A DNA stretch of 13,874 bases from assembly GCA_023436525.1 (NCBI GenBank), contig JAEZIW010000221.1, positions 1 to 13,874 of the forward strand, given 5' to 3'. The notes under the pieces were generated by a model that saw only the letters and a program-made list of their open reading frames with translations, had not been told where the DNA came from and made no database searches. The position numbers and the translations under genes were made by a program. This stretch comes from Bacillota bacterium. Lineage in GTDB: Bacteria; Bacillota; Clostridia; Christensenellales; SZUA-584. Below are positions 1 through 6,660 of this stretch, in pieces (the first letter of the stretch is position 1; each line of letters begins with the position of its first letter).

Positions 1-294
1 GGCTTCGGCACTGCTGATAATAACTTCGGCCTTGCGCTTGGCTTCATTGATCATATGCTCAGATGTTTTCTGGGCACTAATTAGCGTGTTCATTATGGTT
101 TCTTCCGAATGCTTAACCTTGCCCACGTTTTCTCTTGCCGTAGCAAGCTCATCCTTTAAGGTAGCAAGCTCACTTTGCATCGCTTTGAATTCGTCAATAA
201 CCTGATCTAAAAACTTATCGACTTCGTCCTCGTCATACCCCTTAAAAGAGCGCTTAAACGTTTTTTCCAATATATCTTTAACGGTTAAAGGCAC
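1..294 (-). CDS. divIVA: DivIVA-family cell-division/polarity protein, N-terminal part (gene runs off the left edge)
   Basis: The first 98 codons are visible; the rest lies beyond position 1. The protein begins GTG-PLTVKDILEKTFKRSFKG, then YDEDEVDKFLDQVIDEF, the typical DivIVA N-terminal membrane-binding module, followed by a long heptad-patterned coiled coil (from about residue 35, rich in K, E, A and M). The GTG start is preceded by GAAAGGGG about 8 nt upstream. DivIVA binds negatively curved membranes at septa and poles and recruits partners. It is the last visible gene of a minus-strand cluster with sepF and yggS, as in many Firmicutes. The usual ylmG and ylmH genes between sepF and divIVA are missing here. 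Confidence 0.93.
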   Translation of the reverse strand, partial: MPLTVKDILEKTFKRSFKGYDEDEVDKFLDQVIDEFKAMQSELATLKDELATARENVGKVKHSEETIMNTLISAQKTSEHMINEAKRKAEVIISSAEA

Positions 295-359
295 GTAAAT
301 TACCCCTTTCCATCTGATTTCTATATGCTTAATGTATCCAGTAAATGAAGAACTATACA

Positions 360-392
360 CGACATGCCACAAGGTCTCCTTGCGGCATGTCG
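360..392 (-). terminator. Strong hairpin between sepF and divIVA (possible attenuator or processing site)
   Basis: A 9-bp perfect stem, CGACATGCC with GGCATGTCG, continues after one mismatch into five more pairs closing on a TCT loop. No T-tract follows on either strand (a run of five A/T sits only on the upstream side for the minus strand), so it is not a classical intrinsic terminator. It lies just after sepF and about 65 nt before the divIVA start, where it could protect the sepF mRNA 3' end or reduce read-through. Confidence 0.5.
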
Positions 393-411
393 CTAAAAAG
401 CTATATATAAA

Positions 412-882
412 TCAGTCAAATCTTCTAAAACCTTCACGTCCGCCGCGGTCATCCACGTTTTGCGTGACATCCACGTTGGACGGAGCCACCACAAAGATGC
501 TTCTTGCCACCTTTTTGATATCTCCGTTCAGCGAGTAAACCGCGCCGCCGACAAAATCCAAAATCCGTTGGCCAAGTTCCACCTCGAGATCATCCAGATT
601 CATAATCACGGGCTTTCTGGCCTTTAAATTATCGATGATGCATTCGGCTTCTTCATAGCTGCTCGGCTGGAAAACCAGCATACGCATTTTAGCTGCCGAA
701 TTCGGAAGACCAACCACCTTGGGCTGTTGCTGTTGACGTCTCCTCGGAGCGCGCTGCTCTTCCGGCTCTTCCAGTTCTTCTTCGTAAAAGCCGTCTTCTT
801 CGTCCATCATCTCTTCGCCCTCATATTCTTCCTCTTCAAGGCCAACCGCATCCAAAATACGGTTAAAAAAACCTCTCGCCAT
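412..882 (-). CDS. sepF: Cell division protein SepF
   Basis: This 156-residue protein has the SepF layout. An N-terminal amphipathic membrane-targeting helix (MARGFFNRILDAVGL) is followed by a very acidic linker (about residues 16-45, mostly E and D), an Arg/Gln stretch (RRRQQQQ), and the SepF core (about 65-140). The core carries the signature PVIMNLDDLE and the segment QRILDFVGGAVYSLNGDI. SepF polymerises into rings that tether FtsZ to the membrane and shape the septum. The ATG start has GGGGG about 9 nt upstream. It starts 23 nt after the yggS stop in the same direction, so the two are probably co-transcribed, and divIVA follows. Confidence 0.95.
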   Translation of the reverse strand: MARGFFNRILDAVGLEEEEYEGEEMMDEEDGFYEEELEEPEEQRAPRRRQQQQPKVVGLPNSAAKMRMLVFQPSSYEEAECIIDNLKARKPVIMNLDDLEVELGQRILDFVGGAVYSLNGDIKKVARSIFVVAPSNVDVTQNVDDRGGREGFRRFD

Positions 883-905
883 GATATTGTAACCCCCTGT
901 AAATT

Positions 906-1598
906 TTAATTTGACCTCGCCCCAAATACGGCCGTCCCAATCCTGACCACATTTGAGCCTTCTTCTATGGCAGCTTCATAATCGTCCGACATACCCATTG
1001 ACAGGTATTCAAAACCGTCATATTCTTGCTTGTAACGATCGAAAAGGTTTCGCATTTTTTCAAAATACGGTCTGTTATCATCCGCTTTAACGGCCGCCGG
1101 CGGAATCGCCATGAGCCCTTTTAAACGGATTCTCCTCATTACAGACACGTCCTGCAAAAAACGCTCCAAATCCTCTTCAAATATGCCCGATTTTGTCGGT
1201 TCTTTTCCGATATTGAGCTGCACAAGCGCAGAGATCTCCGTGCCATTTTTTTCGCACTGCTTTTGAATCTCCTGCGCAAGGAAAAGCCTGTCAAGCGAAT
1301 GCAGCAAGGTTACCCCGTCAAGGATAAACTTGACCTTATTCGTCTGCAGCGGCCCGATGATATGCCATTTCAGTGTATCCGGCAACACCTCACGTTTTTT
1401 CAGATACTCCTGGACATAGTTCTCGCCGAAATCCCGTATGCCGGCCTCTACAGCCTGTCCAACGGCATCGGCCCCCACCGTTTTGCTGACCGCTACGATC
1501 GTAACATCGTCGCGACTCCTCCCAGATTTTTTTGCGCTGGCATCAACCCTTTCTTCTATTATTGCGAAATTTTTCGCTATATTCGGTATATCGGTCAT
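906..1598 (-). CDS. yggS: YggS/YlmE-family PLP homeostasis protein (PLPBP)
   Basis: The 230-residue protein matches PLPBP over its length. It is a single-domain fold-type III alanine-racemase-like barrel that binds pyridoxal 5'-phosphate without a known catalytic reaction and affects B6 and amino-acid balance. Visible motifs are VAVSKT with the PLP-binding Lys at residue 39, FGENYVQEY, WHIIGPLQTNK, YLSMGMSDDYEAAI (phosphate-binding region) and the C-terminal RIGTAVFG. The canonical Phe of WHFIGxLQxNK is Ile here. It sits between the HlyD-like gene (20-nt gap) and sepF, the ylmE position of the division cluster, so one transcript is likely. Confidence 0.95.
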   Translation of the reverse strand: MTDIPNIAKNFAIIEERVDASAKKSGRSRDDVTIVAVSKTVGADAVGQAVEAGIRDFGENYVQEYLKKREVLPDTLKWHIIGPLQTNKVKFILDGVTLLHSLDRLFLAQEIQKQCEKNGTEISALVQLNIGKEPTKSGIFEEDLERFLQDVSVMRRIRLKGLMAIPPAAVKADDNRPYFEKMRNLFDRYKQEYDGFEYLSMGMSDDYEAAIEEGSNVVRIGTAVFGARSN

Positions 1599-1619
1599 TC
1601 TTATGACTCCATTAGCGTT

Positions 1620-2801
1620 TTACCATTTTATCTGCTGCCCGACAGACAAGCCGGGCTGTCCATCGTACGTTTTCACCAGCACTGTAGTGCCCTTATCAGC
1701 CACGATAAGCACCGGGATATACTCTCCCGCGGCCGATTCCACATAGTTAATATCGTCAGCCGATTTGACACAGCCCTTGGGAATGCTGAAGCTCTCCTGC
1801 ACACCATAGAGCCGAGCCGTTACGCGCCGGTCACCGAGCAGCGGACCAATATTATCCTGTATCAGAACAGTATACACGTATCCATCCTTTTTCGCAAGTT
1901 CTGATGCGTCATAGACGACACCGGTGAAAGTGTTGTCCAAATAATCCTCAAATATAATCGAAAAGGTGTTCCCAAGGTGCATCTCGGGAATTTTCTTGTC
2001 GGACAGCAGCACCACATACCATTCGTTGCCGTTCACAATGCGGTACAACGGTGCAGAACCCTGTTCCTTTTCGGGAGTTTCCACCGTCTTGCCGTCCAGC
2101 ACCTCTTCCAGCACATCCCGCGTGAAGCTGCCGATGTTTTCCTTGTTCATCACCGCTTCACATCCGTCAAAATAAAAGCTGACAATACCGCTCTCGTTGG
2201 CGGCAAGCTGGCTGCGCCAAGACGCAAACAGATTGAGCAGTTCAGCCTCCTGCGTATAGTAATCATTAAGCTGATTATCGGACGCCGTCACTTCCCGCAA
2301 GTGAGCCTTGCGTTCATCCAGCAGCGATTCCATATCGCGTTCCAGCGTCAGCAATACGGATGAATGCTTATCAAAAACCGCCTGCTGAATCTCCTGTGCT
2401 TTGGCATTAATTCGATTGTTGATATCAATCAGCGTATCGTCGATTACGCCCGCGCGTATAACCTCGGTTTGATACGTCATGATCTTTTTTTGCAGTTCCA
2501 GCAGCTTTGAGAGCGTTTCGTCGTTGTAGCCCCACTTGTAAACCTCGATAACCGGGTCTCCGACATTCACCGGCTGCCCTTCCACCGCAATATATTTTGT
2601 TTTACCGTAATTCTTTGCTTCGTATACCACCTCATCGCGTACGATGAGCATATCATAACTCTGGTCGAACTCCGCCTTGGCGATCTCCACCGAGGCCAAC
2701 CGCGGCGGGCTCAGAAGCAGTATCAGTATCACAGCAATCGCCGCCACGATACCGATGAGTACCAGATAGAACTTCGTTTTCGGTTTTCGCCTGACTGCCA
2801 T
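1620..2801 (-). CDS. HlyD-like single-pass membrane protein of the sepF cluster
   Basis: The 393-residue protein has a basic N-terminus (RRKPKTK) and one strong membrane segment (about residues 12-31), then an extracytoplasmic part. A barrel-sandwich-like beta region (about 35-90, with AVEGQPVNVGDPVIEVY resembling a biotinyl/lipoyl half-motif) leads into a helical coiled-coil hairpin (about 90-200). Further beta structure follows, with a last domain ending in GLSVGQQIKW. This is the layout of HlyD/RND-type adaptor proteins. No efflux pump or ABC gene lies beside it. A position just upstream of yggS-sepF suggests a cell-envelope or division role, which is inference. The ATG has GGAAGGGG upstream. 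Confidence 0.75.
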   Translation of the reverse strand: MAVRRKPKTKFYLVLIGIVAAIAVILILLLSPPRLASVEIAKAEFDQSYDMLIVRDEVVYEAKNYGKTKYIAVEGQPVNVGDPVIEVYKWGYNDETLSKLLELQKKIMTYQTEVIRAGVIDDTLIDINNRINAKAQEIQQAVFDKHSSVLLTLERDMESLLDERKAHLREVTASDNQLNDYYTQEAELLNLFASWRSQLAANESGIVSFYFDGCEAVMNKENIGSFTRDVLEEVLDGKTVETPEKEQGSAPLYRIVNGNEWYVVLLSDKKIPEMHLGNTFSIIFEDYLDNTFTGVVYDASELAKKDGYVYTVLIQDNIGPLLGDRRVTARLYGVQESFSIPKGCVKSADDINYVESAAGEYIPVLIVADKGTTVLVKTYDGQPGLSVGQQIKW

Positions 2802-2912
2802 TCAATCCCCTTCCAAGGTGCTGTCTTTGATAAGTTCTCCGCAGCCGTAAAAACTCCTTTGACTATGTTGATAAAAAAAACACGAATCCCCCCGCAGAGC
2901 AGAAAGAAAATG

Positions 2913-3311
2913 TCATATTGCGATTTTCACTTCCACGCTGTTGCCAACACTGTTGTAACAGATCTCCTGACACAGCGCCCGCACAAGTGTCAGCCCTCTT
3001 CCCCGCTCTTTTAGCAGCGATTCCGATGTGACGCTCGGGCATGTCTTTTCATACTCAAACCCGGTGCCCGAATCCGTAATGCTGATAATAAGCAAACCGT
3101 TTTTGATTCCGGCTTTAAAAACAACAGGTGCCTTTTTTGAAGGCTTCGTATGCTCAAAACTGTTGACCAACAGCTCGTTGATCACCAAAGAAATATTAAA
3201 ACGGCATTCGTCATTAAGCGGCCTGTGCTTTGAGATACCGTTAAGCACGCCATTCACAACTCTTTTAATATCCTCTATCGATGTAAGCACATACCGGCTT
3301 GCATAATTCAT
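2913..3311 (-). CDS. ATP-binding anti-sigma-type serine kinase (HATPase_c_2), intact nucleotide site
   Basis: The protein has about 132 residues from the chosen ATG (MNYASRYVL). It shows a complete GHKL nucleotide site: an N-box INELLVNSFEH with both the catalytic Glu and the Mg-binding Asn, a G1 box DSGTGF, and a G2 box GRGLTLV. Proteins of this type bind sigma factors or phosphorylate STAS antagonists (RsbW, RsbT and SpoIIAB relatives). It lies directly downstream of the SigB-like gene and behind a candidate SigB-type promoter. Upstream in-frame starts exist (TTG at 3350, ATG at 3341), but the extra residues are Cys-rich and unlike the family. None of the starts has a good ribosome binding site, so the 5' end is uncertain. 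It may replace the degenerate RsbW-like protein of the same operon. Confidence 0.85.
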   Translation of the reverse strand: MNYASRYVLTSIEDIKRVVNGVLNGISKHRPLNDECRFNISLVINELLVNSFEHTKPSKKAPVVFKAGIKNGLLIISITDSGTGFEYEKTCPSVTSESLLKERGRGLTLVRALCQEICYNSVGNSVEVKIAI

Positions 3312-3381
3312 ACAAAGACACCAAGAAGCACACAATATCATGCTGCGCAAAAAGTACGCACACCGTGCTTCTTACTTCTAT

Positions 3382-3407
3382 ATACCCATTAGATAAGGCA
3401 TCCAAAC
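3382..3407 (-). promoter_or_regulatory. Candidate SigB-type promoter upstream of the intact HATPase gene
   Basis: On the minus strand GTTTGG (3407-3402, in AGGTTTGG) and GGGTAT (3387-3382) are separated by 14 nt. The Bacillus SigB consensus is GTTTAA, 12-15 nt, GGGTAT, so the -10 matches fully and the -35 matches four of six. The -35 starts right after the stop codon of the SigB-like gene, and the predicted transcript start is about 65 nt before the ATG at 3311. It suggests the sigma factor could drive its own regulator. Confidence 0.5.
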
Positions 3408-4151
3408 CTATTTTTCATAGAAATTTCTAAACTTGACCAGTATCCTTCGCTCTATGCGTGATATGTACATCTGAGAAACGCCGAGCATCCCCGCAACCTC
3501 ACGCTGACTCAAATCATTCTCGTAGCGCTGCCGGATGACCTGCCTTTCAATATCGCTCAGGTGGTCGAAGCAATAAGCAAGGTAATCTCTGTCTTCGATC
3601 TTTTCATATGCATTGTCGGTACTGCCGACCAATTTGATAAACTTCGTATCCTCGTTCAGTGCGATGTAATTGTCGAGCGAAGCCGCATAACCGGCCGACT
3701 GTGCTTCCATCAGCTCCAGCACGCGCTCCACGCTTAATCCAAGGTATTCCGCAATATTCTCCGGCGTAGCCCCGTGCCCCATTTTCGCCGACAGCACGCT
3801 TTTGGCTTCATCGAGCTTTCTGATCATTTCACTTTCGCGCCGGGAAATGCGGATCATTCGCGTTTTATCGCGGAAGTAATTTTTTATTTCACCCACAAGT
3901 GTCGGTGTTGCAAAGCTCGCGAATTTAACGCCGCGCGCGCTCTCGTATCGGTCAAGCGCCTTCACGAGTGCCAGCGATGCCACTTGAAAAAGGTCGTCGA
4001 ATTCCACGCCTCTGCCCACAAATTTCTTGGCTACAATCTCAGCAATGTACAAGTATTTCTCGAGTATGAAGTTTCTCAGCGTTTCATCGCGGCTATTCTC
4101 ATAACACTCAAACAGAGCCTGTTCATTGAGACTCGCCCATCGCTCACTCAT
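3408..4151 (-). CDS. sigB: SigB/SigF-subfamily RNA polymerase sigma factor
   Basis: The roughly 247-residue protein is a sigma-70 family member of the SigB/F/G group. Region 2 contains EFDDLFQVASLALVKALDRY and FASFATPTLVGEIKNYFRDK (core binding, -10 recognition). Region 3 includes GATPENIAEYLGLSVERVLE. Region 4 ends LSQREVAGMLGVSQMYISRIERR, the -35 helix-turn-helix. The chosen ATG (MSERWASL) has GGGGA 5 nt upstream; ATG at 4157 or TTG at 4166 are alternatives. It follows an STAS antagonist and an RsbW-like gene, the classical rsbV-rsbW-sigB order, pointing to partner-switching control of stress or developmental genes. Assignment to SigB rather than SigF rests on the RsbW-like neighbour. Confidence 0.9.
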   Translation of the reverse strand: MSERWASLNEQALFECYENSRDETLRNFILEKYLYIAEIVAKKFVGRGVEFDDLFQVASLALVKALDRYESARGVKFASFATPTLVGEIKNYFRDKTRMIRISRRESEMIRKLDEAKSVLSAKMGHGATPENIAEYLGLSVERVLELMEAQSAGYAASLDNYIALNEDTKFIKLVGSTDNAYEKIEDRDYLAYCFDHLSDIERQVIRQRYENDLSQREVAGMLGVSQMYISRIERRILVKFRNFYEK

Positions 4152-4198
4152 AGTCATCCCCAGCAAAACCCCTTAAAGCAGCGCTTTTCGGGAAAATA

Positions 4199-4567
4199 TC
4201 ATAACAAAAGAGCCTTTTGCAGGCGCACGCTATTCACCACGCCGCCATTCCGGCCTATCTCACAGGTATCCACCAGCGCATCCAGCAGATACTGGCTTAA
4301 TCCGTCAGAATCCGCCGCGTTTTGTGCCGTGCCGCCCTGCGCCTCAAACAAAAGCTCAAGGCCGCTGCGAACGGTCAGGCTCAATTCGATCTGCTGCGCA
4401 CCGGACGACAGCAGCAGCGTGCACGCCTCGGCGCTCGCCACTTTTAAGTCTTCTATATCCTCAATATCAAAGCCAACCCTTTCGGCCACAGCGGATACCG
4501 TAAGCCTCATCGCCAGTATGTAGTCGGGCCGGGCCGGGAAATGCAGACGTATGACGTCGCCGTTCAC
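4199..4567 (-). CDS. RsbW-like protein with degenerate ATP-binding site
   Basis: The 122-residue protein aligns by eye with B. subtilis RsbW along its N-terminal half (PARPDYILAMRLTVSAVAE, then EDIEDLKVASAEACT). RsbW has SEACTNAV in the N-box; here it is AEACTLLL, so the Mg-coordinating Asn is replaced by Leu. The G1 Asp-x-Gly region reads FEAQGGT with the Asp lost, and there is no Gly-rich G2/ATP-lid motif. It is also shorter than RsbW (about 160 residues). It probably cannot bind or hydrolyse ATP, yet keeps the sigma- or STAS-facing fold. It starts at a GTG whose last bases overlap the stop of the STAS gene (GTGA, 4 nt), with GAGGTGG about 7 nt upstream, so translation is coupled. Confidence 0.85.
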   Translation of the reverse strand: MNGDVIRLHFPARPDYILAMRLTVSAVAERVGFDIEDIEDLKVASAEACTLLLSSGAQQIELSLTVRSGLELLFEAQGGTAQNAADSDGLSQYLLDALVDTCEIGRNGGVVNSVRLQKALLL

Positions 4568-4884
4568 GTTTCATCCACCTCGATCAGAAAGATTTTATCA
4601 AGCCCTGTCAACGTGAAAATCTTGGCGATATACGGCTTCATATTGATAATACTGATCTGTTTTTTTGCCTCTTTCACCTTCTTAAGCGCACTGACCAGCA
4701 CACCGAGCCCCGTTGAATCGATGTATTTCAAGCTCGTGCAATCCAGCACGATATCCGCCTTTTTCTCGTCGATCATCGCGTGCAGCTCGGTTTTTAAGCT
4801 CTCGGCGTTATATATATCGACTTCGCCGTATAGATGCACATCCCATCTGTTTTGGCTTTCATCATAATTCGCGTCCAAAAGCAT
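4564..4884 (-). CDS. rsbV: STAS-domain anti-sigma factor antagonist (RsbV/SpoIIAA type)
   Basis: The 106-residue single STAS domain shows the diagnostic motif YIDSTGLGVLV with the regulatory Ser at residue 57, preceded by VDIYNAESL and DIVLDCTSLK. In this family the unphosphorylated form binds the anti-sigma kinase and frees the sigma factor; phosphorylation of the Ser switches it off. It is the first gene of the operon, has a strong GGGAGGGG ribosome binding site, and overlaps the degenerate RsbW-like gene by 4 nt. Because that partner lacks a nucleotide site, the kinase that phosphorylates Ser57 may be the separate HATPase at 2913-3311 or a distant protein. That link is inference. Confidence 0.92.
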   Translation of the reverse strand: MLLDANYDESQNRWDVHLYGEVDIYNAESLKTELHAMIDEKKADIVLDCTSLKYIDSTGLGVLVSALKKVKEAKKQISIINMKPYIAKIFTLTGLDKIFLIEVDET

Positions 4885-4999
4885 CAGCCACCCCTCCCTT
4901 CTGCAAATAAGCGCGCCATAGGCGTGCCATTATCGTGCTGTTTTGGTGCCGCTCTTCGCGGATACAGCCATGTTTTTCAGCACAAATTGATTATAAATA

Positions 5000-5017
5000 C
5001 CGTCTTTTTAAAGACGG
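5000..5017 (-). terminator. Hairpin between the hydrolase gene and the rsbV operon
   Basis: A 7-bp perfect stem (CCGTCTT with AAGACGG) has a 4-nt A/T loop. On the minus strand it is followed by the A/T-rich TATTTATAATC, a weak U-tract, so it could end the hydrolase transcript. The sequence TATAAT (minus, 4995-4990) directly after it could serve as the -10 of an rsbV promoter, but no good -35 sits 16-18 nt upstream. Confidence 0.4.
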
Positions 5018-5066
5018 ATTGCATTCTTTACCGCTTCGCACAGAGCTGAAAGCTTGTCTATGGTTG

Positions 5067-5993
5067 CTAGCCTGTTCTTTTTTCAATCCAGGCGATGATA
5101 TCGTCATACACCCGGTGTTTTTCCTTCTCGTTGAGTATTTCATGGCGCATGCCGTCGTAAATCTTAAACTCAAAATCGGTCACGCCTGTCTTTTTAAAAT
5201 CAGCCACGTCCTGCTTCACAGCTTTCAGTCTGGTGCCGCCCATGCTGTCGAATTCGCCCGCGCCGATGAACAGCGGAAGAGCTTTAGGATAGCGCGCAAA
5301 CGTTTTTTTGAGCGCTGCAGCACGCGTACCGCCCAGCAGCTCATAGATGAACTCCGCCGTGCTGAGATTGCCGCAATAAGGATCAGCCGCGTAGGCTTTG
5401 ACAACCGCTTCGTCCGAGCAGATGAACTCGCTTCCCGTTTCGCCCTTAAACGGCTTATTCAGCGTGCCGAACACCAGTGAATGCAAAAAAGGCGACCTAT
5501 GCCTGCGCCCGCGCATCGCCATGATGACGCGCGCAAACCCTCGCACCAGCGCGATCAACGGCGCACTGACCCGCCCAGTGCCTGTGAGAATCAGCCCTTT
5601 TAACCCGGAGCCATACAGCGACGCATACAAACGTGCCATCAGCGACCCCATGCTGTGCCCCAGCAAAAAAATCGGCAGCCCGGGGTTCTCCCGCGAAATC
5701 AGCTGCGTGAGCTCGTGCAGATCGTCCACAGCCATGCTGAAGCCGCCCGGTTTGTCACTGAAATACGCAGCGTTCTCTAAGCTGCCTGCCGTTTTACCGT
5801 GGCCGCGATGATCGGCGGCGTACACCACGAAACCGCGGCTGCTCAGCGCCTGCGCAAAGTCGTCGTAACGCATGGCGTGTTCAACTGCGCCGTGTACAAT
5901 CTGTACCGCTGCCTTGGGCGTTTCAGCCCCCCACCTGTAAGCGTGTATCACCGTTCCGTCGGACGATTGAAAGCTTAATTCATATGGTTTCAT
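5067..5993 (-). CDS. Alpha/beta hydrolase, monoacylglycerol-lipase-like (lysophospholipase family)
   Basis: The 308-residue protein from ATG at 5993 (MKPYELSFQSSDGT) has the Hydrolase_4/MAG-lipase pattern. The oxyanion region is IVHGAVEHAMRYDDF, followed by AADHRGHGKT and the nucleophile elbow LLGHSMGS with Ser114. The probable acid is Asp249 (GAGEFDSMGG) and the His is His284 (DGMRHEILNE), completing the Ser-Asp-His triad. It should hydrolyse acyl esters such as monoacylglycerols or lysophospholipids in the cytoplasm; the substrate is not determined by sequence. No signal peptide is seen. GGGGGA stands 6 nt before the ATG; an upstream in-frame extension to 6092 crosses the promoter and is unlikely. 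It is divergent from glpP. Confidence 0.88.
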   Translation of the reverse strand: MKPYELSFQSSDGTVIHAYRWGAETPKAAVQIVHGAVEHAMRYDDFAQALSSRGFVVYAADHRGHGKTAGSLENAAYFSDKPGGFSMAVDDLHELTQLISRENPGLPIFLLGHSMGSLMARLYASLYGSGLKGLILTGTGRVSAPLIALVRGFARVIMAMRGRRHRSPFLHSLVFGTLNKPFKGETGSEFICSDEAVVKAYAADPYCGNLSTAEFIYELLGGTRAAALKKTFARYPKALPLFIGAGEFDSMGGTRLKAVKQDVADFKKTGVTDFEFKIYDGMRHEILNEKEKHRVYDDIIAWIEKRTG

Positions 5994-6009
5994 AGGCTTC
6001 CCCCCGCCA

Positions 6010-6038
6010 ATCATATCATTTCCAATATTCTTTGTAAA
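6010..6038 (-). promoter_or_regulatory. Housekeeping-type promoter for the alpha/beta hydrolase
   Basis: On the minus strand TTTACA (6038-6033), a 17-nt spacer and TATGAT (6015-6010) match the sigma-A consensus at five of six positions each. The -10 lies about 16 nt before the start codon at 5993, giving a very short leader that still contains GGGGGA. Its -35 shares five base pairs with the -35 of the glpP promoter on the other strand. Confidence 0.6.
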
Positions 6039-6060
6039 TACTGCACTGCAGTGATATAAT
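6032..6060 (+). promoter_or_regulatory. Housekeeping-type promoter for glpP with a palindrome in the spacer
   Basis: TTGTAA (6032-6037), a 17-nt spacer and a perfect TATAAT (6055-6060) form a strong sigma-A-like promoter 30 nt before the glpP ATG. The spacer holds the perfect 10-bp palindrome CACTGCAGTG (6044-6053), a possible operator. The -35 overlaps that of the divergent hydrolase promoter. Confidence 0.7.
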
Positions 6061-6090
6061 ACGCACGAAAGAAGCAAAGGAGGCCCCTGC

Positions 6091-6660
6091 ATGCATGACT
6101 ATGTTGAAGCCATCATAGACAGCCCTGTGATTGCCGCGGTTCAAAACCGACAGTCGCTTGAGCGTGCGCTCAGCCTCGGTGTTCCCACCGTGTTTCTGAT
6201 CAATACCGATATCTTTTCTGCCAAGGCGCTGGTGGACACCGCCAAGAAAAGCGACACCCGGGTGTTTTTGCATATGGACCTGATTGACGGGCTCGCGGCC
6301 AGCACGCGCGCACTGGATTATGTGCAGACGAGCATGAGCCCGAGCGGCATCATCAGCACGCGCTCCGCGCTTGTGAAATACGCGCGAGATCAAGGCATCT
6401 TCGCCATACAGCGTTTCTTTATGGTGGATAACGCATCATATGAGAACGCCGTTCGTTCCGCCGCCAAGATCCGCCCGTCGATGATCGAGCTGATGCCCGG
6501 CATTATACCGAGCGTAATCAAACGGTTTACGCACGATGTTGGCATTCCCGTTATTGCGGGCGGGCTGATCACCGAGCGCAAGCAGGTGATTGATGCGCTT
6601 TCCAGCGGCGCGATCGGCGTATCAACCGGCAGCGAACCGCTCTGGACCGAAAACAGCTAA
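6091..6660 (+). CDS. glpP: GlpP-family glycerol-3-phosphate responsive antiterminator
   Basis: The 189-residue protein spans the whole GlpP family length. Recognisable parts are the N-terminal SPVIAAVQN, VPTVFLINTDIF, the conserved HMDLIDGLA, SPSGIISTRS, MIELMPGIIPSVIKRF and the C-terminal PVIAGGLITERKQV, ending GAIGVSTGSEPLW. GlpP is a TIM-barrel-like RNA-binding regulator that, with glycerol 3-phosphate, stops premature termination in glp operon leaders. No glpF, glpK or glpD is in the window, so its targets are elsewhere. The neighbouring divergent lipase could release glycerol from monoacylglycerols, a plausible metabolic link that is inference. AAAGGAGG stands 7 nt before the ATG. Its stop overlaps the stop of the convergent downstream gene by 4 nt. 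Confidence 0.92.
   Translation: MHDYVEAIIDSPVIAAVQNRQSLERALSLGVPTVFLINTDIFSAKALVDTAKKSDTRVFLHMDLIDGLAASTRALDYVQTSMSPSGIISTRSALVKYARDQGIFAIQRFFMVDNASYENAVRSAAKIRPSMIELMPGIIPSVIKRFTHDVGIPVIAGGLITERKQVIDALSSGAIGVSTGSEPLWTENS

Noticed and set aside
1263..1904. Plus-strand ORF of 213 codons opposite yggS and the HlyD-like gene
   Set aside because: It is antisense to two well-supported genes, has no recognisable family features, and spans their junction; it is a shadow frame.
4990..5017. SigB-type promoter upstream of rsbV (CGGTAT near the hairpin)
   Set aside because: The -10 has five of six matches but no GTTT-like -35 lies 12-15 nt upstream, so it was not called.
5994..6092. 33-residue N-terminal extension of the alpha/beta hydrolase
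   Set aside because: It runs through the two divergent promoters and the glpP ribosome binding site; the ATG at 5993 has GGGGGA correctly placed and matches the family start.
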